Part shown: in pieces, positions 1 to 6,113 of the stretch
How the letters are laid out: each line of letters starts with the position of its first letter
Numbering within the stretch: position 1 is the stretch's first letter
From: CAZXVW01 sp964644025
GTDB taxonomy: Bacteria > Acidobacteriota > Terriglobia > Bryobacterales > Bryobacteraceae
NCBI GenBank assembly: GCA_964644025.1
Contig: CAZXVW010000196.1
Span: 1-7,596 of the forward strand
Direction: 5' to 3'
DNA length: 7,596 nucleotides
The notes under the pieces: generated by a model
The model's database searches: none
Seen by the model: the letters and a program-made list of their open reading frames with translations, nothing else
Told to the model about the DNA's origin: nothing
Translations under genes and position numbers: made by a program

Positions 1-1
1 T

Positions 2-1423
2 GCGCCGGCAACAGCGGCGGCCGCCGGGCAGGCAGCGTCCGGCAAGTCCCCAAATGTGCTGTTCATCTTCACGGACCAGCAACGCTGGGACAGCGTCGGC
101 GCTTACGGGTGTCCGCTCGACCTCACGCCAAACCTCGATCACCGGCTGACGAAGGAAGACGTGATTCCTCCGGAGCGCCTCTCCGAGATCACACCGAATC
201 TCGACCGGCTGGCCGCCCACGGTGTCCGGTTCGCCAACGCGTTCACCTCGCAGCCGGTGTGCGCGCCGGCGCGCAGCACGGTCCAGACCGGCAAGTACCC
301 CACCGTCACCGGCGTGATTCACAATGGCCTGACTTTGAAGGACGACGAGCGCACGCTGGCCCATTACTTCAAGAGCCACGGCTACCAGACCGGCTACATC
401 GGCAAGTGGCATCTGGGAGGAACCGGGAAAAAGCCGGTGCCGCCGGAGCGCCGCGGCGGCTACGACGAATGGTGGACGGCGTCCGATTTGCTGGAGTTCA
501 CCTCCACACCTTACGACGGAGACGTCTTCGACGCCGACAACAAGCCCATCCACTTTTCCAACTACCGCGTGGATGCGATGACCGACCTGGCCGTGAAGTT
601 TCTGCGCCAGCGCAGCACGTCAAAGCCGTTCTACCTGTTTCTCTCCTACCTGGAACCGCATTTCCAGAACTCGACCAACACGTTCGTCGCTCCGCATCAT
701 TACGCCGACCGGTACCGGAACGCCTTCTACGTTCCGCCGGATCTGGCGCCCTATCCCGGCGACTGGAAATCGCAACTGCCCGACTACTACGGCATTGTCA
801 CCCGGATCGACGAGTGTGTCGGCCGCCTGATGAAGGAGCTGGAAGACCAGGGAATCGCCGAGGAGACGCTGGTGGTGTTCACCTCGGATCACGGCTGCCA
901 CTTCCGTACGCGAAACCGGGAATACAAGAGGAGCTGCCATGAAGGCTCGACGCACGTGCCAATGATCATCCGGGGGCCCGGATTCACGGGCGGGCGCGTG
1001 GTGCCCGAACTAGTGAGCCTGGTGGACCTGGCGCCCACGCTGCTCGACGCCGCGGGTATCAGCGTGCCGTCGGCCATGCAGGGCCGGAGCTTCACCCGGC
1101 TGGCGCGCGGGGATAACTCCGGGTGGCGGAACGAGGTGTTCATCCAGACGCGCGAAGTGCAGCTCGGCCGCATCATCCGGACGGAGCGGTGGAAATACTG
1201 CGTCTGGGATCCAGAGAACCGGAACCGCAACCAGCCCCACAGCACGCATTACACCGAGCATCATTTCTACGACCTGCACAACGACCCGGCTGAGCACGTG
1301 AACCTCATCGGCCGCAGCGATTACCGGAAGATCGGCCAGGAGCTGGCCGAGCGCCTGCTCGCCCGGATGAAAGAGGCCGGCGAGCCGGAGGCGACCATCA
1401 CCCCCTCGCGGTATTACGCTTGA
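2..1423 (+). CDS. Sulfatase/phosphonate monoester hydrolase-like enzyme, 5' partial
   Basis: Hydrolase of the alkaline-phosphatase/sulfatase superfamily, expected to cleave a sulfate or phosphate ester outside the cytoplasm. The reading frame is open to the window edge. No ATG, GTG or TTG lies in frame before the GTG at 56, which is already inside the first beta strand (VLFIFTDQQ), so the true start lies left of the window. The visible N-terminus is Ala-rich, like the end of an export signal. Counting from GTG 56, I see D7-Q8, the formylglycine motif C69-A-P-A-R73 followed by TG, K117-W-H119, H202, D278-H279 and K291. These match the superfamily active site, but the metal ligands read D/Q/D/H instead of the usual D/D/D/N. 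As I recall, phosphonate monoester hydrolases use D/Q/D/H, so a phosphoester substrate is possible. Residues 24-50 carry a duplicated TPNLD segment. The C-terminus is complete (TGA at 1421). Family is sure; substrate is open. Confidence 0.93.
   Translation, partial: APATAAAAGQAASGKSPNVLFIFTDQQRWDSVGAYGCPLDLTPNLDHRLTKEDVIPPERLSEITPNLDRLAAHGVRFANAFTSQPVCAPARSTVQTGKYPTVTGVIHNGLTLKDDERTLAHYFKSHGYQTGYIGKWHLGGTGKKPVPPERRGGYDEWWTASDLLEFTSTPYDGDVFDADNKPIHFSNYRVDAMTDLAVKFLRQRSTSKPFYLFLSYLEPHFQNSTNTFVAPHHYADRYRNAFYVPPDLAPYPGDWKSQLPDYYGIVTRIDECVGRLMKELEDQGIAEETLVVFTSDHGCHFRTRNREYKRSCHEGSTHVPMIIRGPGFTGGRVVPELVSLVDLAPTLLDAAGISVPSAMQGRSFTRLARGDNSGWRNEVFIQTREVQLGRIIRTERWKYCVWDPENRNRNQPHSTHYTEHHFYDLHNDPAEHVNLIGRSDYRKIGQELAERLLARMKEAGEPEATITPSRYYA
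125..211 (+). repeat. Partial in-frame duplication (TPNLD-x-RL) inside gene 1
   Basis: Positions 125-148 encode TPNLDHRL and 191-211 encode TPNLDRL, exactly 22 codons apart. The two DNA copies differ by one codon (CAC) and three third-position changes in the first 14 bases; the last seven bases, CCGGCTG, are identical. Sulfatases normally have one such motif between the first metal-binding strand and the formylglycine loop. One copy plus the linker KEDVIPPERLSEI therefore looks like an insertion. It may be an old tandem duplication that has diverged at silent sites. Confidence 0.6.
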
Positions 1424-1464
1424 GACGGTTCCGGCACGCCCGGTACCCGGAGGAAGCCAAGCCG

Positions 1465-1490
1465 CGGCAGCTCGCTACTGCGGGCTGCCG
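1465..1490. other. Inverted repeat at the convergent 3' ends of genes 1 and 2
   Basis: CGGCAGC (1465-1471) and GCTGCCG (1484-1490) form a perfect 7-bp inverted repeat with a 12-base loop that contains the minus-strand stop codon (TAG, 1475-1477). It lies where the two convergent genes meet and could help end transcription. There is no T-run on either side and the loop is long, so I do not call it an intrinsic terminator. No other element stands out in the 51-base gap. Confidence 0.25.
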
Positions 1491-3082
1491 GTGACCCGGC
1501 GGTACCATTCGGCGTAAAGGTTCGCCAGGGAGCGAACGGTCTCCGGGTAGCGGCTGGCGAGGTTGCGGGTTTCGGTCTTGTCCTCGGCGATGTCGTACAG
1601 CTCCCAGGGCACGTTCTCGCCACGCCCCCAGGAAACCAGCTTCCAGTTCCCCTTGCGCACCGCGCGGCCCCGGCTCCACTGAAAAAACAGCGGCTTTCGC
1701 CGCTCCTTTTTCTTGCCCGTGAGCACCGGGATCAGGCTTTCGCCAGCCAAAGGCCAGATGCGCTGCCCGTGGAACTGTTCGGGGTACTTCGCCCCGGCGA
1801 CCTCGACGAAGGTGGCCATGATGTCGATGAAGTGTCCCGGGTAGTCGCGCACCACGCCGCCGGGATGGAACGCCGCCCGCGACGATTCCAGAAACTCCGG
1901 CCAGCTCACGATGAAGGGCGTACAGATGCCGCCCTCGTAACTGTAATTCTTGTAGAACCGGTAGGGCGTGTTGCCGACATTGGCCCAGTCCGGGCCGAGC
2001 GAGGACCAGCGCGTCATCGTGCCGATTTCGCCCGTGCCAGGGACGTTGTAGCCCTTGGTGACCACCTCGGCGGAAGCCCCGTTGTCGGAGGTGAAAATCA
2101 CCAGCGTGTTCTTTTCCACGCCGAGTTCCCTCAGCTTGGCGAGGATTTTGCCGATGTTCTGGTCCATGCGGTCGATCATCGCGGCGTAGACAGCCATTTT
2201 GAGCTCTTCGGTGTCCTTTTCTTCTTCCGAGAGCGAGCTCCAGGGCCGGTGCGTGGGCGCCGAAAGCGGGAAGGTGTCGTCGATGAGACCCATCTTGCGC
2301 TGGCGCTGGTAACGGGCGCGTCGGATCGCCCCATAACCGGCCCGGTACTTGCCGCGATATTTCGCGATGTCTTCCGGCCACGCCATCAACGGATCGTGAG
2401 GCGCATTGAAGGCAAGGTAGAGGAAAAACGGGCGCTTGTCGTCCTGCCCCTCGTCGAGGAACTTCAACGCGTACCTGGTGAAGTAATCGGTGGTGTAGAA
2501 ATCCTTCTCGGGCGGGGTGTAAGGCTGGAACAAGCGGGCGTCGATGCACCAGGCGCGGTTGGGCCGCTTCTGGGCCGGTTTGCCCTCTCCGGGGCGCTGG
2601 CGGCCCGGGTTGAAGTAGTTGCAGGCCCCGTCGCGCAGTCCGAAGTAGTGGTCGAAGCCGCGGTCGTAAGGATTCTCCGTGCCGTGGTGCTTGCCGGCCA
2701 TGTAGGTCCGGTAGCCCGCCGAACGGAGAACTTCGCCGAGCGTCACGGCGTTGCGGATGACGGCGGGTTTGCGATCCATGCCGCACTGCTGCGCATAAAG
2801 GCCGGTGAGCAGGCAGGCCCGGGAAGGAAAGCACTTGGCGGTATTGTGGAACTGGGTGAAGCGCACGCCGGCGGCGGCCAGCCGGTCCAGGTTGGGCGTG
2901 GCGATCTCGCTGCCGTAAGGCGCGGTGTCGCTCCAGCCGAGATCGTCGGCCAGGATCAGCACGATGTTCGGGCGCGAGGGCGGCTGCCCGGCGGCGAAGA
3001 CGGCCTGTGCGAGGGGAACCACAACAACGCTCAGGCATGCGCAGAAGGAGAGAAGACTGCGACGGCGAATCGGGTGTTTCAT
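1475..3082 (-). CDS. Exported arylsulfatase, Pseudomonas AtsA-like (S1_4-type)
   Basis: Type I sulfatase, 535 residues, predicted to release sulfate from an aryl or sugar ester in the periplasm. It starts at ATG 3082 with GGAG five bases upstream. Residues 1-30 are an export signal: basic n-region with R6-R7-R8, a strongly hydrophobic stretch at about 10-24, and a likely cut after A27 or A30. The long h-region favours Sec, though RRRSLL could pass as a Tat motif. Active-site residues are D46-D47, the canonical formylglycine motif C84-F-P-S-R88 followed by ACLLTG, K131 and H133, H229, D333-N334 and K378. KHH replaces the usual KWH. The 350-385 segment (WSSLGPDWANVGNTPYR then YKNYSYEGG) and the C-terminal half (AVRKGNWKL, WELYDIAEDKTETRNL) follow the pattern I recall for Pseudomonas arylsulfatase. 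It needs a formylglycine-generating enzyme encoded elsewhere. It is convergent with gene 1 and divergent from the CoA-transferase, so it is transcribed alone here. Substrate unknown. Confidence 0.95.
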   Translation of the reverse strand: MKHPIRRRSLLSFCACLSVVVVPLAQAVFAAGQPPSRPNIVLILADDLGWSDTAPYGSEIATPNLDRLAAAGVRFTQFHNTAKCFPSRACLLTGLYAQQCGMDRKPAVIRNAVTLGEVLRSAGYRTYMAGKHHGTENPYDRGFDHYFGLRDGACNYFNPGRQRPGEGKPAQKRPNRAWCIDARLFQPYTPPEKDFYTTDYFTRYALKFLDEGQDDKRPFFLYLAFNAPHDPLMAWPEDIAKYRGKYRAGYGAIRRARYQRQRKMGLIDDTFPLSAPTHRPWSSLSEEEKDTEELKMAVYAAMIDRMDQNIGKILAKLRELGVEKNTLVIFTSDNGASAEVVTKGYNVPGTGEIGTMTRWSSLGPDWANVGNTPYRFYKNYSYEGGICTPFIVSWPEFLESSRAAFHPGGVVRDYPGHFIDIMATFVEVAGAKYPEQFHGQRIWPLAGESLIPVLTGKKKERRKPLFFQWSRGRAVRKGNWKLVSWGRGENVPWELYDIAEDKTETRNLASRYPETVRSLANLYAEWYRRVTGSPQ

Positions 3083-3087
3083 AAAAG

Positions 3088-3109
3088 CTCCGGCGGCCGT
3101 TACCCGGCC
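3088..3109 (-). promoter_or_regulatory. Leader of gene 2: ribosome binding site and small hairpin
   Basis: On the minus strand GGAG (3088-3091) sits five bases before ATG 3082, which supports that start. Just upstream, GGCCG (3095-3099) and CGGCC (3105-3109) make a 5-bp GC stem with a five-base loop. The stem ends three bases from the binding site and might tune access to it. The binding site is well supported; a regulatory role for the stem is a guess. Confidence 0.5.
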
Positions 3110-3118
3110 TACCGAAAG

Positions 3119-3126
3119 ATTTTATA
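3119..3126 (-). promoter_or_regulatory. Candidate -10 element for gene 2
   Basis: The minus strand reads TATAAAAT here, an AT-rich island in otherwise GC-rich DNA, 37-44 bases upstream of the gene 2 start. It holds two overlapping -10-like hexamers, TATAAA (3121-3126) and TAAAAT (3119-3124). I find no convincing -35 hexamer 16-18 bases further upstream. Confidence 0.45.
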
Positions 3127-3136
3127 CCCCTTTTCC

Positions 3137-3158
3137 TCCGGGCTGCCTTCGGCCCGGG
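3137..3158. other. GC-rich hairpin between two divergent promoters
   Basis: CCGGGC (3138-3143) pairs with GCCCGG (3152-3157). As RNA the stem continues inward with a U-G and a G-C pair to a CCUU loop, and a further U-G pair is possible outside. On the plus strand the T-run lies before the stem, not after it, so it is not a terminator for plus-strand reading. On the minus strand a purine tract follows it. It lies upstream of both candidate start points, so if it matters it is more likely an operator-like palindrome in DNA than an RNA structure. Confidence 0.35.
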
Positions 3159-3175
3159 TGAGAGCGCCTGCCGCC

Positions 3176-3184
3176 TGTTATACT
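3176..3184 (+). promoter_or_regulatory. Candidate extended -10 promoter for the CoA-transferase
   Basis: TGT followed by TATACT (3179-3184) gives an extended -10 (TGn plus five of six consensus bases). The matching -35 region near 3156-3161 is poor, which is common when a TGn element is present. Transcription would begin near 3190, giving a leader of roughly 25 bases to the TTG at 3217. It would also place the upstream TTG at 3187 outside the transcript. Confidence 0.5.
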
Positions 3185-3207
3185 GTTTGTCCGTGTTTTC
3201 AGCGCGC

Positions 3208-3211
3208 GAGG
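3208..3211 (+). promoter_or_regulatory. Ribosome binding site that decides the CoA-transferase start
   Basis: GAGG lies five bases before the TTG at 3217. The alternative in-frame starts, TTG 3187 and GTG 3193, have no purine-rich site upstream (only CTGTTATACTG and similar). This favours TTG 3217. Confidence 0.6.
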
Positions 3212-3216
3212 CCCTG

Positions 3217-4788
3217 TTGACAAAACCCGTAGTTTCAGCCCAGGACGCAGCCGCATTGATCGCCGACGGCGCCACGGTGGGCATTGGCGGCTCGGGCGCC
3301 GGGCACGCCATCCCGGACAAAATGCTCGAAGCCATCGGCAAGCGGTTCCGCGAAACCGGACAGCCTCGCGCCCTCACCGTGGTGCATGCGTTTGGCGTCG
3401 GCAATCAGAAGGACCGGGGACTGGAGCACATGGCCCACGCGGGACTCTACCGCCGCGTGGTGGGCGGGCACTGGTCGATGTCGCCGGCGATGGCCCGGCT
3501 GGCGGCCGACAACGCCTTCGAGGCTTACTGTTTGCCGGCCGGCGTCATCATCCAGCTTTTCCACACCGCTGCGGCGGGCAGTCCCGGCTGGATGACCCAC
3601 GTCGGGCTGCACACCTTCATTGACCCGCGGCAAAAAGGGGGCAAGCTCAACGCCAAGGCCCGCGAGGACCTGGTGGAGCTGGTGAGGCGAGACGGAAAGG
3701 AATACCTTTTCTACCCCACCATCCCGATCGACGTGGCGCTGGTGCACGCCTCGGAAGCCGACGCGGGGGGGAACCTGGGTATGAACAACGAACCCGGCTT
3801 CTGGCACAATTGCGCCCTGGCTCAGGCCGCCAAGGCCTCCGGCGGGATGACGATCGCGGTGGCGCGCCGCCTGGTGGAAAAGGGAGCGATTCACCCGCGC
3901 GACGTCCGCGTGCCCGGCTGCTTCGTGGACTACCTGGTCATCGATCCCGACCAGGGCATGACCTACCAGATTGATTTCGACCCCGCGCTCAATGGCGACG
4001 CCGTCAAGCCGGACGAAGAATTCGGCGACTTCCCGCTGAGCGTCCGGAAGGTCATCGCCCGCCGGGCTGCGCTGGAGCTGGCGCCGGGCAGCGTTTTGAA
4101 CGTCGGCTTCGGGATGCCCGACGGCGTGGTGAAGGTAGCGCGGGAACAAGGCCTGGCCGCCGCCGTCCTGCCGACCACCGAACACGGCCAGTTCGGCGGC
4201 GTCCCGGCGGAGGGCCTGGACTTCGGCGCTTCCTATAACCCTTCCGCCATCCTCGAGACCGGCCATATGCTTTCCTTCTACCAAGGGCGCGGCGTGGACG
4301 AGGCTTACCTCGGTTTCCTGCAGATTGACCGCGAGGGAAACGTGAATGTCAGCAAGCTTGGCGAGGCCATCATCGGCGTCGGCGGCTTCATCGACATTTC
4401 GCAACGGGCGCGGAAGATCGTCTTCTGCGGGACGCTGGCGGTGCGGGCGCGGTCTGAATTGGCCGACGGGTCATTACGCTACCTGGAGCACGGCCGGCCG
4501 AAGTTCGTCGAGCGGGTGATCGAGACCACCTTCAGCGCCGGCTACGCCCGCCAACTGGGACAAGAGGTGCTCTACGTCACCGAGGCGGCTGTGTTCCGCC
4601 TGACCGAAGGCGGGGTGCGCCTGGAGGAAATCGCCCCGGGCATTGACCTGGAACGTGACGTCTTCCCGCAGATGGGGTTCCGCCCCTTGCTGGCCGACCC
4701 AATGCGCCCGATGGCCGCCGAGCTATTCCGCCCGGAGCTCCTGCCGCGGGGCCTGTTCCACCATTTCCCCGCTCCGTCCGCCGGGTAA
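3217..4788 (+). CDS. Fused acyl-CoA:acetate/propionate CoA-transferase (Pct/YdiF family)
   Basis: Family I CoA-transferase that moves CoA between short-chain acyl-CoAs and acids through a glutamyl-CoA intermediate in the cytoplasm. From TTG 3217 it has 523 residues with alpha and beta halves in one chain, close to the roughly 524 residues I recall for Clostridium propionicum Pct. The N-half has VVSAQDAAALIADG, the FIDPRQKGGKLN segment (about 135-147), YLFYP, and ADAGGNLG where relatives have AD-x-x-GN. The C-half has GFGMPDGV, the catalytic-glutamate motif TTEHGQFGGVP with E322, then FGASYNPSAI, YLGFLQIDREGNVNVS and EIAPGIDL. Pct has AESGAIGG where this protein has TEHGQFGG, so acid preference may differ. 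TTG 3217 is chosen for its GAGG site and for Pct-like length; a start at 3187 or 3193 would add ten or eight residues. It has its own promoter and a possible terminator, and no obvious link to the sulfatases. Family is sure; substrate is not. Confidence 0.92.
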   Translation: MTKPVVSAQDAAALIADGATVGIGGSGAGHAIPDKMLEAIGKRFRETGQPRALTVVHAFGVGNQKDRGLEHMAHAGLYRRVVGGHWSMSPAMARLAADNAFEAYCLPAGVIIQLFHTAAAGSPGWMTHVGLHTFIDPRQKGGKLNAKAREDLVELVRRDGKEYLFYPTIPIDVALVHASEADAGGNLGMNNEPGFWHNCALAQAAKASGGMTIAVARRLVEKGAIHPRDVRVPGCFVDYLVIDPDQGMTYQIDFDPALNGDAVKPDEEFGDFPLSVRKVIARRAALELAPGSVLNVGFGMPDGVVKVAREQGLAAAVLPTTEHGQFGGVPAEGLDFGASYNPSAILETGHMLSFYQGRGVDEAYLGFLQIDREGNVNVSKLGEAIIGVGGFIDISQRARKIVFCGTLAVRARSELADGSLRYLEHGRPKFVERVIETTFSAGYARQLGQEVLYVTEAAVFRLTEGGVRLEEIAPGIDLERDVFPQMGFRPLLADPMRPMAAELFRPELLPRGLFHHFPAPSAG

Positions 4789-4793
4789 GTTGA

Positions 4794-4817
4794 GCCGGCC
4801 GGGCCGGCGACGATTTT
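4794..4817 (+). terminator. Possible intrinsic terminator after the CoA-transferase
   Basis: GCCGG (4794-4798) and CCGGC (4804-4808) form a GC stem with a five-base loop, or six pairs with a three-base loop. Five bases later comes TTTT (4814-4817). It starts five bases after the TAA stop. The T-run is short and slightly displaced, so termination may be only partial. Confidence 0.4.
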
Positions 4818-4819
4818 GC

Positions 4820-4849
4820 TTGCGCCGGAGGCCGGAGAGGGCCTATCAT
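4820..4849 (+). promoter_or_regulatory. Candidate promoter for the oxidoreductase-sulfatase pair
   Basis: TATCAT (4844-4849) matches five of six -10 consensus bases. TTGCGC (4820-4825), a weak -35 with only the TTG conserved, lies 18 bases before it. Transcription would begin near 4856, barely before the AGGAGG site, so the leader would be very short. Confidence 0.35.
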
Positions 4850-4859
4850 CGGCAACGGC

Positions 4860-4865
4860 AGGAGG
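4860..4865 (+). promoter_or_regulatory. Strong ribosome binding site selecting ATG 4872 over ATG 4866
   Basis: A complete AGGAGG directly abuts the first in-frame ATG (4866), which leaves no spacer and makes that codon unsuitable. The second in-frame ATG (4872) has a six-base spacer and is the likely start. Confidence 0.75.
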
Positions 4866-4871
4866 ATGCAA

Positions 4872-6080
4872 ATGCGCATTGAATCATCCCGCAGGTCATT
4901 TCTTGCGATGTCGGCGCTGTCGGCAGCCAGCGCGCGCCGGGTGGCGGGGGCAAACGATCGTCTCCGGCTGGGCGCGATCGGCACCGGGGGCCGCGGCCAG
5001 TACCTGATGAAGGAATTGAACAAGACCGGAGCGGTGGAATGGGTGGCCGTGTGCGATGTGTACAATGTCCGGCGCGATCAGGCAGCCACCATCGCGGGCG
5101 GCCAGGTCAAAACGTACAACGATTACCGCGGGGTGCTGGAGCATCGGGACATCGACGCGGTGATCGTGGCTACGCCGGACCACTGGCACGGGCCGATCAC
5201 CGTGGCGGCTTGCGAAGCCGGCAAAGATGTTTACGTGGAAAAGCCGATGGTCCACAAGCCGAAGGATGGACAGGCCGTCGTGCGCGCGGCGCGGCGCAAC
5301 CGGCGCGTGGTGCAGGTAGGCATGCAGGCGCGGGCAGTGGCCCACTGGCAGGAGGCGCGGCGCCGGTTCATCGAACGCGATGCGGTCGGCAAGGTCGGGC
5401 TGGTGCGAACCTGGTACGACAGCAACAAGGGTTACGTGAAAAAGCCCCCGCCGGGCATGGAGCGCAAGCCGGAGGGCCTGGACTGGAACCGCTGGTGCGG
5501 ACCGGGACCGAAGGTCCCCTGGAACCCCGAGATCTACTTCAGCCCGTACAAGTGGCTCCATTACGACGGCGGGATGATCATGGGCATCGGCATCCACGTG
5601 ATTGACTCGGCGCGGCAGTTCACCGGGATCGTTCATCCGAAGGCCGCGGTGGCCGGCGGCGGCATTTACTACTACCATGACCGGGACACGCCCGACGTGG
5701 TGAACTTGATCCTCGAATATCCCGAGGGGTTGAACGTGACCTTCGAGGCAGAGATAATGACGGCCGGAATGCCGCGCTCTTCGGCCGGCATCGAACTGCG
5801 CGGCACCAAGGGCATCCTTCATGTGAACCGGTATGAGCAGGACCCGGGCTGGGTCTATACGCCGAAGCCGAAAGCCAGCAACGTTCCCGCGGCCTCGGGC
5901 CCCGGCGGCCCGTCAAGCGCCGAACTCCTGTTGAAGAACTGGCTCGAGTGCATCCGGACAAGGGAGAAGCCGGTGGCGAACGAAGTGGAAGGCTACTATT
6001 CCGCGATGGCCTGTTACATGGGGTTGGAGGCTTACCGGCAGAAGAAGAGGATCGAGTGGAACCGGAAATGGGATGTTTGA
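4872..6080 (+). CDS. Tat-exported Gfo/Idh/MocA family oxidoreductase
   Basis: NAD(P)-dependent oxidoreductase-like protein, 402 residues from ATG 4872, expected to act on a sugar or sugar derivative outside the cytoplasm. Residues 6-12 read SRRSFLA, a Tat motif, followed by a modest h-region (LAMSALSAASA) with a likely cut after A20 or near G26. The Rossmann domain follows: LGAIGTGGRG at 33-42, CDVYN near 61-65, VATPDHWHGP near 99-108, and E123-K124-P125, the family EKP motif with its catalytic Lys. The C-terminal domain contains LDWNRWCGPGPK and YDGGMIMGIGIHVID with H242. Relatives usually read TDWGVH at that place, so the Asp four residues before the His is Gly238 here. Tat export fits a protein that must fold with its nucleotide first, as known for Zymomonas glucose-fructose oxidoreductase. 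A sulfatase follows after 33 bases, probably in the same transcript. The reaction may be oxidation, epimerisation or oxidation-assisted glycoside cleavage; the sequence does not tell. Confidence 0.93.
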   Translation: MRIESSRRSFLAMSALSAASARRVAGANDRLRLGAIGTGGRGQYLMKELNKTGAVEWVAVCDVYNVRRDQAATIAGGQVKTYNDYRGVLEHRDIDAVIVATPDHWHGPITVAACEAGKDVYVEKPMVHKPKDGQAVVRAARRNRRVVQVGMQARAVAHWQEARRRFIERDAVGKVGLVRTWYDSNKGYVKKPPPGMERKPEGLDWNRWCGPGPKVPWNPEIYFSPYKWLHYDGGMIMGIGIHVIDSARQFTGIVHPKAAVAGGGIYYYHDRDTPDVVNLILEYPEGLNVTFEAEIMTAGMPRSSAGIELRGTKGILHVNRYEQDPGWVYTPKPKASNVPAASGPGGPSSAELLLKNWLECIRTREKPVANEVEGYYSAMACYMGLEAYRQKKRIEWNRKWDV

Positions 6081-6082
6081 GC

Positions 6083-6097
6083 GGTCCGCGCCGGACC
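6083..6097 (+). other. Intercistronic hairpin between oxidoreductase and sulfatase
   Basis: GGTCCG (6083-6088) and CGGACC (6092-6097) form a perfect 6-bp stem with a CGC triloop. It starts two bases after the TGA and ends six bases before the GGGGG binding site of the next gene. No T-run follows (AACATTGG), so it should not stop transcription. It could mark an mRNA 3' boundary or adjust expression of the two genes. Confidence 0.4.
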
Positions 6098-6103
6098 AAC
6101 ATT

Positions 6104-6108
6104 GGGGG
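6104..6108 (+). promoter_or_regulatory. Ribosome binding site selecting ATG 6114
   Basis: GGGGG lies five bases before ATG 6114. The in-frame TTG at 6102 overlaps this site and would only add the residues MGDE before the methionine. ATG 6114 also gives a normal short n-region before the Tat motif. Confidence 0.6.
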
Positions 6109-6113
6109 ATGAG

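Noticed and set aside
1398..3404. Very long open frame on the minus strand (668 codons), and a 483-codon plus-strand frame at 1769-3220
   Set aside because: Both run through the clear arylsulfatase at 1475-3082 in other frames. Their translations are Arg/Ala/Gly/His-rich without family motifs, as expected for high-GC shadow frames.
3235..4404. Minus-strand open frame of 389 codons
   Set aside because: It overlaps the CoA-transferase, whose family motifs span the whole length. The antisense translation shows no recognisable domain.
4866..4871. ATG 4866 as the start of the oxidoreductase
   Set aside because: It touches the AGGAGG site with no spacer; ATG 4872 is six bases away and gives the same Tat motif.
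4896..5822. Minus-strand open frame of 308 codons
   Set aside because: It is antisense to the Gfo/Idh gene and rich in His/Arg/Val, with no domain or ribosome binding site I can see.
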